A stretch of 64,000 nucleotides of DNA from Jaapia argillacea MUCL 33604 (lineage: Eukaryota; Basidiomycota; Agaricomycetes; Jaapiales; Jaapiaceae): the NCBI GenBank assembly GCA_000697665.1, contig KL197713.1, positions 301,323-365,322 on the forward strand. The letters are read 5' to 3'. Made by a program: the position numbers and the translations under genes. The notes under the pieces are model-generated. The model was given only the letters and a program-made list of their open reading frames with translations, ran no database searches and was not told the DNA's origin. Position 1 is the stretch's first letter; the number at the start of each line of letters is the position of its first letter. Below are positions 1 to 12,103 of the stretch, piece by piece.

Positions 1-3000
1 CTTCCCTAGCTGGGATCGTGCTCAACCTATGCGATGGGCGGCTCATAATGGTTGGTATTGATATTCCTCTGCGAGTACATCTTCGTTGAACCATCATTCT
101 GGCGTCTAGGCGAAATCAACACTGTTAGAGGAAACAAAAATTGGATGAGGGCTCGCGAAGGCGTGTTGGCCTCGTCGCTTTTTGGAGATCAGCTCGATCT
201 CCTGTACCCCATCATCGAAGCTGGCGGATCTGATTCAGCCGCTTTCGATAACGTTTTGGAGTTGCTGGTCGTCAATGGCGTCCTTACCCTTCCTGAGTCC
301 GTCATGATGCTCATCCCAGAAGCGTGGCAGGGCAATCAGACCATGGATCCGGAGAAACGAGCATTTTATAAGTGGGCTGCTTGCGTTCAAGAGCCTTGGG
401 ATGGACCTGCCCTTTTCGCGTTTAGCGACGGAAGGTATTGCGGTGCCAATCTCGACAGGAATGGTCTTCGGCCCTGCCGATACGTTGTCACCAATGAAGA
501 CATCATGGTCTGCGCCTCCGAAGTCGGTGCAGTCTTTATTCCACCGGAGAAGGTCATTCAGAAAGGCCGCTTGAAGCCTGGACGGATGTTGCTCGTCGAT
601 ACCGTGGAGGGTCGTATCGTTGATGATAAAGAATTGAAGCGTACGACCGCCGCGAAGTGTAACTTCTCGTCTTGGATTGAGACACACATCCTCACTGTCC
701 CGAATATCATCAGGCGTGCCGAGCGCTCCGCGAACCTTGGTGTCGAGCTTGACGAGACTCCACTCAGTGTCGATCCCAAGTTGCAGGCATTCGGATACAC
801 CGTGGAGCAACTCAATCTATTGATGTTGCCCATGGTCGCTGAGGGGAAGGAAGCATTGGGTTCTATGGGTAACGACGCTCCGATCGCGTGTATGGCCACT
901 CAGCCAAGGCTCGTCTACGACTACTTCTGCCAACTGTTCGCTCAAGTCACCAATCCCCCTATTGACCCCATCCGAGAGTCAATCGTCATGTCTCTGGAGG
1001 CGTATGTTGGTCCAGAAGGCAATCTCCTCGAGATGAACCCTCAGCAATGTCACCGTATCCTCCTGCCTTCCCCCGTTATCTCTATCGAGGAAATGAACGC
1101 GATGAAGAACTTGAAATTGGCGTACCCGAAATGGCCTTCTCGGACCCTCGACATCACATTCGCCAAACAGGAGGGCTTGCCTGGTTACCAGCTCGCCCTT
1201 GATAGGATTTGTAGCGAGGCTTCGCAAGCCATCGAGGATGGCGTAAAAGTCATCATTCTGTCGGATCGTGCAACAGGTCCATCTCGGATTCCCCTCTCCG
1301 CCCTCATTGCTGTCGGTGGCGTTCATCAACATCTTGTGTTGCAGAAGAAGCGCGCTAAGGTTGCGCTCATGGTGGAGACTGGCGAGGCTCGCGAGGTCCA
1401 TCATATGTGTGTGCTCGTAGGCTATGGGGCGGATGCTGTCTGTCCGTGGTTGATCATGGAGTCGATTCACAAAATTGATCGAGAGGGCTTGTGAGTCTCC
1501 GTTCCAATCCTAATCCGTTGGAGCACGTTTCTGAGCCTCCTTTCTAGGACCAAAGATGACAAGACGGTGGCTGACCTTATGAAGAATTACCGTTACTCGA
1601 TCGACAATGGTATCCTCAAAGTTATGTCTAAGATGGGTATTTCGACCCTTCAATCATACAAGGGTGCCCAGATCTTCGAAGCCCTTGGCCTCCATAGCGA
1701 AGTCGTTGACCGTTGCTTCACCGGCACCGCCACCCGTGTCCAGGGCACTACCTTCGATCTCCTCGCTCTCGATGCCTTTGAGTACCACGAGCGAGGGTGG
1801 CCCTCACGGGAGACTATTATCCCTCCTGGAATGCCAGAGTCGGGCGAGTATCATTGGCGTGACGGAGGAGAAGCTCATATCAATGATCCTACTGGACTCG
1901 CCAACCTTCAGGATGCCGTTCGTGAAAAGAACCAGAAGGCGTTTGACGCATATGCGAAAAATGCGAATGAACAAGCTAGGATGGTTCACCTTCGTGGCCT
2001 TCTCGATTTCCGCTTTGAAAATGCAACTGCAATCCCCATCGAACAAGTTGAGCCCTGGAACGAGATCGTGCGCCGCTTCGTCACTGGAGCTATGTCGTAC
2101 GGTTCAATCTCTATGGAGTCACACTCTACTCTCGCTATCGCGATGAATCGCCTCGGTGGAAAATCGAACACTGGTGAAGGAGGAGAGGATGCGGAACGCT
2201 CTCACGTTATGCCCAACGGAGACACAATGAGATCTGCGATCAAGCAAGTCGCATCGGGACGATTTGGCGTCACTTCGAATTACCTTTCTGATGCCGACGA
2301 GTTACAGATCAAGATGGCTCAAGGTGCCAAGCCAGGTGAAGGTGGTGAACTTCCTGGTCATAAAGTCTCCGTCTCCATCGCCCGCACTCGTCACTCCACT
2401 GCCGGTGTTGGTCTCATCTCCCCTCCACCCCATCACGATATCTACTCCATCGAGGACTTGAAGCAGCTCATTTATGATTTGAAGTGCTCAAACCCTCGCG
2501 CTCGCGTCTCCGTTAAGCTGGTGTCAGAGGTTGGCGTTGGTATCGTCGCGAGTGGTGTGGCCAAGGCCAAAGCAGATCACATCTTGATCTCTGGTCACGA
2601 TGGAGGTACTGGTGCTTCCCGCTGGACCGGTATCAAGCATGCAGGTCTTCCCTGGGAGCTGGGTCTTGCGGAGACCCATCAAACCCTCGTTTTGAACGAC
2701 CTTCGTGGGCGCGTAACCGTACAAACCGATGGACAGCTTCGAACGGGACGTGATATTGCCATTGCTTGTCTTTTGGGTGCTGAGGAATGGGGCTTCGCGA
2801 CTGCCCCCCTCATTGCTATGGGTTGCATCATGATGAGGAAGTGCCATCGTAAGTAAAGTGCGCCTCGAGAGTTCCTATAGGCGGCTAACACCTTTTCATT
2901 AGTCAACACATGTCCAGTCGGCATTGCCACTCAGGATCCTCAATTACGGGCCAAGTTCGCCGGCCAGCCTGAACAGGTCATTAACTTCTTCTACTATATG

Positions 3001-5974
3001 GCGGAGGATCTTCGAAGTTACATGGCGAAGTTGGGCTTCCGTACGATCAACGAGATGGTCGGTCGTGCTGACATGCTCAAAGTGGCCGAGAAGCTCCGCA
3101 CACCCAAGACAGCCCATCTCGATTTGTCTGCACTGCTAAAGCCTGCCTGGCAAATGCGTCCCGGTGCCGCTACATACCGTGTTCGACAACAAGACCACAA
3201 ACTTTACATCCGTCTCGACAACAAATTCATCGACGAGGCCGAGCCCGCTCTTACCAAAGGCCTCCCCGTTCATATTGATTGCGACGTAACCAACACAGAT
3301 CGGGCGCTTGGCACCTCTCTTTCATACCGCGTCTCCAAGCTCTACGGCGAAGAAGGCTTGCCAAAAGATACTATCCATATCCGTATGTCGGGCTCTGCAG
3401 GTCAATCCTTGGGAGCATTCCTCGCCCCTGGTATCACCGTGGAGCTTGAAGGCGATGCGAACGATTACGTTGGCAAAGGCCTCTCCGGTGGCCGTCTTAT
3501 TGTCTATCCTCCGAAACAATCGACATTCAAGGCCGAGGAGAACATCATCATTGGAAATGTTTGTTTCTATGGAGCCACGTCGGGTGAAGCGTTCATTCGC
3601 GGTATCGCGGCAGAGAGATTCTGTGTTCGCAACTCAGGCGTGCACGCCGTTGTTGAGGGCACTGGTGATCATGGTTGTGAGTACATGACCGGTGGTCGCG
3701 TCGTCGTTCTTGGTACCACTGGGCGTAACTTTGCTGCTGGTATGAGTGGTGGTATTGCCTATGTTCTAGATATGGCCCACACGTTTGCTACCAAAGTGAA
3801 CATGGAGATGGTCGAGCTAGGCAAGGTCACCGATCCGAAAGAGATCGCCGAACTTCGCAGTCTTATTGAAGACCATCGTCACTACACTGGGTCGGAAGTT
3901 GCGGATCGGGTCTTACGGGACTTCCACCACCTCCTCCCCATGTTTGTCCGCGTCATGCCAATGGATTACAAGCGAGTCTTGGAGGAGCAAGAAAAGCAGC
4001 GGCAGGAGGAGAAGGCTCGTCTCAGCGTTGTTGACCTTGTCCCGTCGCGCACTGCAAGTCAAGTCGATCTTGCTTCCGAGGGTATGGAGGATATTCTGCT
4101 CCGACCGCCATTAGCTTCAAGGACCGTCTCCGCCCTTGCTTCACCCTTGCCAACACCAATCCGAGGTCGCAGTAAAAGCCACGAACCACATGTTGCCGAT
4201 CTCGAGGATTCTTTGGTCGACGAGGTGACAACCAAGCAGCGCATGCAGAAGGTCGACAAAACCCGTGGCTTTATGAAGTACAAGCGTCTTCACGAAGCGT
4301 ACCGTCCTCCTCGCAAGCGTGTCAAGGACTGGAAGGAAATTTCCGTTCGCCTTACAGACAACGAGCTCAAGTACCAATCGGCGCGTTGCATGGATTGTGG
4401 GGTCCCGTTCTGTCAATCGGATACTGGCTGCCCCATCTCGAACATCATACCCAAGTGGAACGACTTGGTCTACAAGGAACAATGGCAGGATGCTCTGAAC
4501 CGCCTACTCCTTACCAACAACTTCCCCGAATTTACTGGTCGCGTGTGCCCCGCACCATGCGAGGGAGCTTGTGTTCTTGGGATCAATGAGGCCCCCGTAG
4601 GCATCAAGAGCATTGAGTGCGCGATCATTGACAAAGGGTTCGAGATGGGTTGGATGGCTCCAAATCCCCCGAAATTCCGTACAGGTCGAAACATCGCTAT
4701 CATTGGCGCGGGTCCCGCAGGTCTGGCTTGCGCTGATCAACTGAACAAAGCTGGTCACCATGTCACCGTTTACGACCGTAACGACAGGATGGGTGGTCTT
4801 CTCATGTATGGTATTCCCAACATGAAGCTCGACAAGGCAGTGGTTCAAAGGCGCCTCGATCTTATGGCCGCTGAGGGTGTCACATTCGTGCCCAATGCGC
4901 ATATCGGTGTTGACGTTGACGCTGCTCAGATCCGGGCCGAAAACGATGCTGTCGTTGTTTGCACTGGAGCCACCTGGCCTCGCGATCTCAAGTTACCCAA
5001 TCGTGAAGCCGACGGAATCCATTTCGCGATGGAGTATTTACAGCTGAACACCCAATCTCTGCTTGATTCGGAGCACGGAGACGGCAACTATATCAGCGCG
5101 AAAGGAAAGGATGTCATTGTCATCGGTGGTGGTGATACCGGTAACGATTGTATCGGTACTTCGATGCGTCACGGAGCAAAGTCCGTCACCAATTTCGAAC
5201 TGCTTCCCAAACCCCCCGCTGCTCGAGGTCGCGACAACCCTTGGCCCCAATGGCCCCGCATCTTCAGGACCGACTACGGACACACGGAGGTTGCCGCTCA
5301 CTTTGGTCACGACCCGAGAGAGTACTGCATCTCCACCAAGGAGTTTGTCGTCGATGAGGATGGCAAGTTGAAGGGGGTTAATACTGTGAGGGTGGAGTGG
5401 ACGAAGGATAGCGGTGGACGCTGGAAGATGGAGGAGGTCAATGGATCAGAGAAGTTCTTCCCTGCTCAGCTCATCTTCCTCGCTCTTGGATTCCTCGGTC
5501 CTCAAGCAGAGCTGATCAAGAGCCTTGGTGTTAAGCAAGACCCGAGGTCCAACATCCAAACCCCAGCGAAGGTATGTCTCATGTTATCATGAGTGGGAAG
5601 GTTAACTGACGGATTTTGTCGTTACTAGCAATACAACACGAACGTTGAGGGCGTTTTCGCCGCAGGTGATTGTCGCCGAGGACAATCGTTGATTGTTTGG
5701 GGTATTCAGTAAGTTCCACATCCTCGTTCCGCCATGTAGATCATTTATTGACGATATGTTACCTACGACAGGGAGGGTCGTGCCGCCGCCGCCGAAGTTG
5801 ACGCGTATCTCAGCTCTGGAAGCACTAGGTTGCCTCCCGCCGGTGGTATCAAGGCTAGGGTAAGTTGTTCGACCAGTTGTCTTATGTTCTTGACATCTAA
5901 CGACTTTGCAGACCTATATCCCCCCTCCAAGCATCCTGAGCAACGGGGGCCAGATGGTTCAAGTCGAGGCTTGA
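1..5974 (+). CDS. GLT1: Glutamate synthase (GOGAT), fused large and small subunits, 5' partial
   Basis: Makes two glutamates from glutamine and 2-oxoglutarate using NAD(P)H. The 5' end lies outside the window; the first visible exon carries the end of the glutaminase motif before [10 protein letters not shown]. Exons are about 2-50, 110-1490, 1548-2848, 2903-5571, 5629-5708, 5772-5859 and 5912-5974. In order they encode the rest of the class II amidotransferase domain, the central domain, the FMN synthase domain with the 3Fe-4S cysteines ([12 protein letters not shown]), the GXGXG helix domain, then a linker and the small subunit. The small subunit has 4Fe-4S cysteines ([18 protein letters not shown]) and two dinucleotide folds ([19 protein letters not shown]). 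This one-chain layout is the eukaryotic form. The tail after residue VQVEA is short. Identity is very secure; cofactor preference (NADH or NADPH) cannot be told from the sequence. Confidence 0.97.
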
Positions 5975-6254
5975 GTTTTACATGTCGATGACGATATTTT
6001 GATGAAAAGGTTCTACGTTCTGGAGTGTATCACCACTACGATCATTGCTATGGGATTATGGATGACGGGGAGAGAGACGAATCATCAATGTACACTAACA
6101 GTCTACGGCAGATTTCCTGAATTTATGGGTATTTCTTGGATCAGAACGTTCAGATACATGAAACGAGCGGAATTTGAGGATAAATAGCAATAATGTGTAG
6201 TGCAAGGATGAGATGAATGGGAGGATGTGTGGGTGCATGATGCTAGATTATACT

Positions 6255-7302
6255 TTATTCTTCGTAGATCCTCACTCCCCCCTTTCCCCAACTCGACATG
6301 ACTTCTCTACCTGCACTAGTAGGTTGTGAAAATGCGACTTCTCCCTTGACCGGATCGAGAGGACACCCGTGGATGAAGGTGGACGCAGCAGCTGAGAGGA
6401 GAGTGGAAGCGATAGACTGTCGTCGGTGAGTCGAGGATACAAAGATACGGGGAATGCCAAGGGGTGTAGGGAGGGGCGTTGGATGGCAATATAGCCCCGT
6501 TGCAGTGTCAACAGCGACTAATTCGACTCCTGGCTTTTGGGAAGGAGAGGAATCGGGAGGCGAAGTGGAAATGGCCATCGCAGTGGATATTCGTTGGGCT
6601 ACGACGCAGCCAACGATCTTTTCGCGGGAGGCTGCACTCGTCGAGGTGGATGAGAGAAGGAAGAGGTAGATCTTGGAGACTTGTAGGACGGAATGGGGGA
6701 GGGGAGGGGAAGATAATGCAAGATTGATCGTTTCAAGAAGTGTTGATGTCTGAGGAAAGAGTTGTGAGTGGCATGTACGTCTGTTGGCTCGGATGGAATA
6801 TTATTACCTTGGAGCCAATCTTTCCTCTAACATCAGCTCTGTAGCTTATGATCCTCCCCTTCTGACCATTCTTTAGCCGGACACCAGAAACGACTTCCTC
6901 CACATTGGCTTTGACTTTCTCCCTCTCTTCCTCCTTTCCCCACTCCATCCCCCTCTGTACTCTACTGCAATGAGCCCTATGCAGAGATTCGTCATCCGGA
7001 GCTCCTTTGGTGTAGGAAAGACTGCATATGGAACAAGTCTTGAGCACAGAGGTCTCGATGGCGAAATGGAGTTGGGTCAAGGTCTTCTTGTTCTGTGGTG
7101 TGTTGGCTTTGGTATCTGCAACTGCGAGGGCGCGTTTCTTTGTAGGAGGTGCTCCCGCATTTTCGAGGGAAAGGCGGTCGATGAGGGGTCGCTTCCGTTT
7201 GGTCACGGAGGGATGTGGAGGGGAAGATAGACCAGAAGGGGGAGAAGATGGCAGTGGGGGCTTTGGGAGTCTAGAGTAGGTTCGCTTGACCCTGGAGGAC
7301 AT
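6255..7302 (-). CDS. ECO1: Sister-chromatid cohesion acetyltransferase ECO1/CTF7 (ESCO family)
   Basis: Acetylates cohesin subunit SMC3 in S phase to establish cohesion. Two exons (7302-6808 and 6749-6255) joined by a 58-base intron give 329 residues. Residues about 1-70 are basic, proline-rich and disordered, with a PCNA-interaction-like region possible but not clear. A C2H2 zinc finger follows (CSICSLSY, then LHRAHC). The C-terminal acetyltransferase half has the family blocks REKIVGCVVAQRI, GIPRIFVSSTHRR, STFIHGCPLDPVKGEVAFSQ and the ending WGKGGVRIYEE. It converges with GLT1 (280 bases between stops) and is divergent from the scramblase gene across 185 bases that contain MCB-like boxes, fitting S-phase expression. 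Family assignment is firm; yeast-like function is inferred. Confidence 0.94.
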
Positions 7303-7487
7303 GGCAGCAGGAGGAAGGTGTCGCCGTGAACAACATGGTCCATTTCAGATTCAGCCCAGTCAACAACCGCGTCGCGTCCGCAGGTCATGTGATTGAGTGA
7401 CATCACGCGACCCCACAGTGACGGGTCACACTTTCCTGCCGGAAGCAAGCCGAAAGGTCCAAGGACACGCGCTTTCATCAGATTCTT

Positions 7488-9087
7488 ATGCTTGCGCTCT
7501 CTAGTGCTCGTATTTCGGCTCGGATATGCAGGAATCCACAATTCTTGTCTCGCACGTATGCTCTGTCCAGATTCCCTGACAAAACTCCAGGAGGCACCAG
7601 AGCTCGGAACCCTCCAAAGAGGGCTGCACCCCGGCCAGAACCTGTACAAGAGTTTGAGGCGAAGCCATCGAGTGAGGAGTCTCCGTTATGGGAGGAGACT
7701 ATGAGGCCCCCCTCTAGTGATCCGGAGGAAGGTCTCCGGAGACTACTGATGAACAACGATAGCCTTGTCATTACCAGGTTCGTCCAGAAGTGGATGTCAC
7801 TCTATGGTCTATAATCTCACTGAACGTTTGGCCTAGAGAAATCGAGATGATGAACATATTCCTTGGTTTTGAGCAGAGTAACAGATATGTCATCAGTGAG
7901 TTCCTTGGAGCTGTTCAATCTCAATGGAACCCAAACACCGTCCTTTTTGATAGCAAATGAAGCAGAGGAGAGGTTGGGTTACATCGCTGAAGAACCGCGC
8001 GGTATCTTGTCCACCATGTCCCGTCAAGTACTTCGCACACACAGGCCTTTCCGTGCTGTAGTCATGGACGCCCATGGCTCTCCCGTGTTATGGGTATCAT
8101 CACCTTCTAAGTTCTGCATTATCACCAACCAACTAAGACATCTCATTCAGCTCCGACGGCCCTTCGCTTTCATAAACTCCAGAATGTTCGTACAAAGACT
8201 AAAAGACTTCAACGCCTACACACCAAAAGGCGAACCCATCCTCGATACATTTGCAGAAGTTCAACAACGATGGCATATGTGGAGACGACGTTACGACCTC
8301 TTCCTTCGGTGAATTCACTCACACATCTCTCCCCACCCCCGATCCACCACTCTGACCCCATTGCCCAACTTCTCTCGTTCATCCAGAGATTCGCCTCATC
8401 GAATCCTATCCAGCCCATCCACACCCCAACCTGAACCATCCACCGATCAATTCTCCCAATTTGCAAAAATAGATGACGGCCTCCTCGCTTGGCACTTTAC
8501 CTTGCGCGATGCAAGGGGAGAAGGGATCGCACACGTCAATCGAGCTTTCAGAGGGTTTGGTAGGGAGGTGAGTGATCACAATTTACAGATTTTTTTGCTT
8601 GGAGGGAAGACTGATGAAGGAAAGTAGATCTTCACAGATACAGGTTCCTACTCATCCACAGTATTTTCAGAGTTGAAACTGATTGATTTGCACCAGGCCA
8701 ATACTTTGTCAAGTTCGGTCCTCAACCCGTCATCGCCGACCCTGAAAAAGCGTTGAACGACCGTCCAAAATCATACGTAGTTCGAGACCTCAACCTCGAG
8801 GAACGAGCGGTACGTCCCGCTTTCCTAGAAACCCTCTTTCTGCTTCATCGCTGAACATCCCATGATGATATAGCTTGTTCTCGCCATGTCAGGTGAGTAC
8901 CGCTCCCTCCCTCTGCTGGAGTGTCTCACTAAATGTGTTACATATCCAATAGTGAACATCGACTTCGATTACTTTTCGAGACATTCAGAAGGAGGGTGAG
9001 TAGCTCTCTCTACTCTCCCCCCTCTCCTCTGATCCATTTTGGCTCTGCAGGCATGGAGGCATGTTTTTCTGGGGTGGTGGGGAATAG
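7488..9087 (+). CDS. Phospholipid scramblase family protein (AIM25-like)
   Basis: Belongs to the scramblase family, proposed to move phospholipids between leaflets; the fungal AIM25 group is associated with mitochondria. Ten exons: 7488-7777, 7837-7895, 7954-8093, 8151-8308, 8387-8567, 8628-8643 (16 bases), 8697-8809, 8874-8892 (19 bases), 8953-8995 and 9051-9087. They sum to 351 residues. The start is basic with a mitochondrial-presequence look (ARISARICRNPQFLSRTYAL). Family blocks seen are MMNIFLGFEQSNRYVI, LGYIAEE, MDAHGSPVLW, RRPFAFINSRMFVQ, GQYFVKFG and the terminal IDFDYFSRHSEGG followed by a Gly/Phe tail ending FFWGGGE. The splice choice at 7896-7953 is set by keeping NEAEERLGYIAEE in frame. 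Shares an upstream region with ECO1. Confidence 0.9.
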
Positions 9088-9311
9088 GGCAGTAGTCTCC
9101 CGTCTTTCTTCCCTTCTTTCTGGGTCATTCGAGAAAACTGGTCTATTATGGGATGTCCCCTCTGGGAAACACATAGCTCTGACTCTATCGCTACAACAAC
9201 ATAGATCCTGTAATTAACAACCATAGTCTTTGCACAATCCATTTGGAGGAATGTAGACGGGCAATAAATAAGTGCTAGCGTAAACAATCGTCGAAAGGCG
9301 TATCCAAACGT

Positions 9312-11874
9312 TCAATACCCGTCTGGTCCTTCAGCCAACGTCTCCAAGAAAATCTTGATATCAGCCTGGTTGATCTCCAGAACGCTCGTGTCAAAAGATC
9401 CATGACGGGTTCTGGCGTTACACCGCTCCTTCGCATCAAGGAACGCCAAACCAAACTCACTGCAAGACGATGAATGCATCAGGGTGACTGCTTGGGAGGG
9501 GGAGCTCTGGAGACCTACTTTTTCCTGACATCACCAAAGTCCAACGCTCCAGTAACACCAACAACGATGTACGTCCCTGTCTTTTCATTCAAACAAGCCA
9601 CCACGAACGGTAAACTCTTCCGCTTCGCTTTGCCAACCTTACCACTCAGACTCTGGCCGTTTACTCGATCTCTCAAAGCGTCCACAAGCCACAATGCTAA
9701 CCGGGACAGAACACCAGGGTGAGAGAATAGAGCGAGGTCGGGACCTTGTGTTAGAACCACTACTCGATGGTTTCGCATGGTTTTGATGTCTTGCTTGTCG
9801 ATTATGGAGGAACCTTGTCGGATGATTGCTCGATGAAGGGACATGGAAAGGGATAGTGCTGTTTGTAATCGGGTAATGCTAGAAGGGTTGAATCAACACC
9901 AGTGCAAAGATGAGAGGAGAAGGGACTCACTCATCTAACGCATCATACGCTGTCCAAAAATTCTTTACCCACCACTGAACATCCTTCCTCTCATCTTCTT
10001 CCACCCCATCATCATCTCCCCCCTCCTTTTCCTTCCCTCCCCCACCAGCACCAACATCGCCACCCCCAGGGGGCACATTCTCCCTCTCTTCATCCCTCTT
10101 CCTCTCCCGCTCCCTCGCTCCCCCACCTTCCACAACCTCCCAAACTCTCCCACCACCAAACCACTCTCCCCCATTCCTAGCTCCCTCAACTTCAATCTCC
10201 ATCCTCACACCTCCCGCCACGTCCAGCAACGCCGATACGGCTTCCACCGCATCGGCTGCTGAGAGTGGATGAGATCTGTAGCCATAACAGCGGGTGAATG
10301 ATGGGTAGGAGAGTTCGATTAATCCGTATTCAGGTGCGATGGAGTCAAGTTTGGAGTGGAGATGTTTTTTGAGGTCCATGTCCATATGGGAATACGGTTG
10401 TTGAGTTTGGGGTATTGAAAAACTGTCCGCCATATCCATAGTCTGAGTACTTGGTGCAAGTCAAAGCGTAGCAAAGAAAAGACTCACCCCATCTTAGCCA
10501 ACAACCCAGTCAGCTTCTTCCTTCCCCGCTCCTTCCAAATCCCCAATTTGCTAGCAACATAACTCGAATGATACATCGCATCGTATAAATTCCAATGTCG
10601 AAATAGCATGAACCTCAACTCTTCCGTAGCTCGGACACTTTGGTCATCTGGATGTAGTGACTTGAAACCCCCATTTGCACTGATGGCGGCGGAGATGGGG
10701 GTTGGAGGGTTGAGCCGGGCTACTTCGTCGTAGTATATGGAATGGAATTTGTCGTAGTCTGTGCGTGAGATACGGGAGGTGGTGTACTGGTGGGTTAAAC
10801 CCAGTATAGCTAACCTGCATTGGTATTAGGTCGGCGAGAGGAGAGGAAATGAGAAGGGGGCGCACCATAGTAGATCATTATCTACTCTTTCCAGGACAGT
10901 GGCTAGGATGTATATAGTGCCTGATGCACTCTGCCCATACCACGTTCCGCTCATATAATGCTTGTTTATCAGAGCAGCATGTCGATCTCGATCTGCTCGA
11001 GACATTCGATTGGGTCGCTATATCATGCAAGGTCGGTGACATACCAAGCAAAGAGGTTAGGATGAATACTCACATCGCCATCAACCTTCCGCCGCTTCCC
11101 TCTTCTGGGACCGTCGCCATCGCCTAGTGATCGTCGTTTTCGGGGTGTACCCTCACCCTCGTCATAGTCATCCTCCAACTGTTCGTCTTCCTCGTCGTCA
11201 AGGTCCGAGTCGAGGTCAGAATCCTCCTCGTCCGAATCTGGTTCAGGCTCGTACTGCACAACACACAATTAGCACCGACGTCCAAGCAACCAGTTGATGA
11301 CGAGACTCACCATCAAAGCCTCCCATGCTTTCCGCTGGTCCTCAAGGTTCTCTGCGCCACCGTCATCCCATACCACTATTCGATCACCGTTCTCTCCCGC
11401 TCCAAACAAACTAGCCAAATTCTGCGGCCGGCTCGAGTCGATGACATGAACCCTTAGTTTCAGGTTGAAATCACCAAACCATTCGGATGAAGGGAGGTCC
11501 AAGATGGCACCCATGTTAATCAATATTAATGTATGCAGCTACAAACCGCGTTCCAACGTCTCCCATAAGTCAAAATGAGATGCAGGCCGAATGAGAACAC
11601 GCACTTCGACATAAGTCATGAGCTCCTCCCGCATTCTCTCCAGTTCGGCAATACCAGAGACGGGAATAACGCGGTGCATAACGTCGTCTTGTTTGAACAT
11701 TTCAGCGAGCATTCGTGAGGCGCATAGGGCATCAACGTCTGGGGCAACAAGCATGATGACGGAGGATGCAGATGTTAGGGGGGATCGACGGTGAGCAGCG
11801 AGAATATTGGTATAGGCTTCTGCATAAGATGGACGAGAAGCCGAGGCAAGATGAGGAGGAGGGATGTACACCAT
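9312..11874 (-). CDS. CDC45: CDC45 replication helicase subunit
   Basis: Subunit of the CMG (CDC45-MCM-GINS) replicative helicase, needed for origin firing and fork movement. Eight exons (11874-11605, 11538-11311, 11253-11074, 11017-10866, 10814-10488, 10422-9931, 9878-9519, 9459-9312) give 718 residues. The start is set at the conserved MVYIPP; an upstream in-frame ATG would add six residues. Blocks seen include the DHH-like MLVAPDVDALCA, INMGAILDLPSSEWFG, HVIDSSRPQNLASLFG, an acidic stretch (EPDSDEEDSDLDSDLDDEED), NDLLWLAILGLTHQ, LAKMGFSIPQTQQPY, VLTQGPDLALFSHPGVL and VGVTGALDFGDVRKNEFGLAF. A charged/Gly-rich insert of about 45 residues lies at 9984-10118. The 229-base gap upstream carries a perfect MCB box. 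It converges with the scramblase gene. Confidence 0.96.
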
Positions 11875-11903
11875 GGCGCGTTGGAGGAACAACAGCAGCC
11901 ACG

Positions 11904-11991
11904 ACGCGACTGTTTACAGGGAACGGATTCAACGACGCGTCGTGTACCACGCTACACGTGAATGTCGCGTCTGTGGCGTCAAAGTACGCGA
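11904..11991. promoter_or_regulatory. Cluster of MCB-type (ACGCGN) boxes upstream of CDC45
   Basis: Four matches sit 30 to 117 bases above the CDC45 start: ACGCGA at 11904-11909, a perfect ACGCGT at 11935-11940 inside the palindrome ACGACGCGTCGT, TCGCGT at 11965-11970 and ACGCGA at 11986-11991. In yeasts the MBF factor binds ACGCGT and drives S-phase genes, including replication genes. Site presence is seen directly; its use here is inferred. Confidence 0.55.
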
Positions 11992-12103
11992 AGGCGTAAA
12001 CACGATTGTATTTCATTGCAGAGCGAGTTTCAGAGCCAGGACAATCATACACAACATCCAGTCGTTAAATAGCGAAATGTCCACATCCCAGTCCTCATCT
12101 TCT

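Noticed and set aside
235-1470. Antisense frames across GLT1 exon 2
   Set aside because: No start context, motif or neighbour supports them, and the plus strand is a strongly conserved enzyme.
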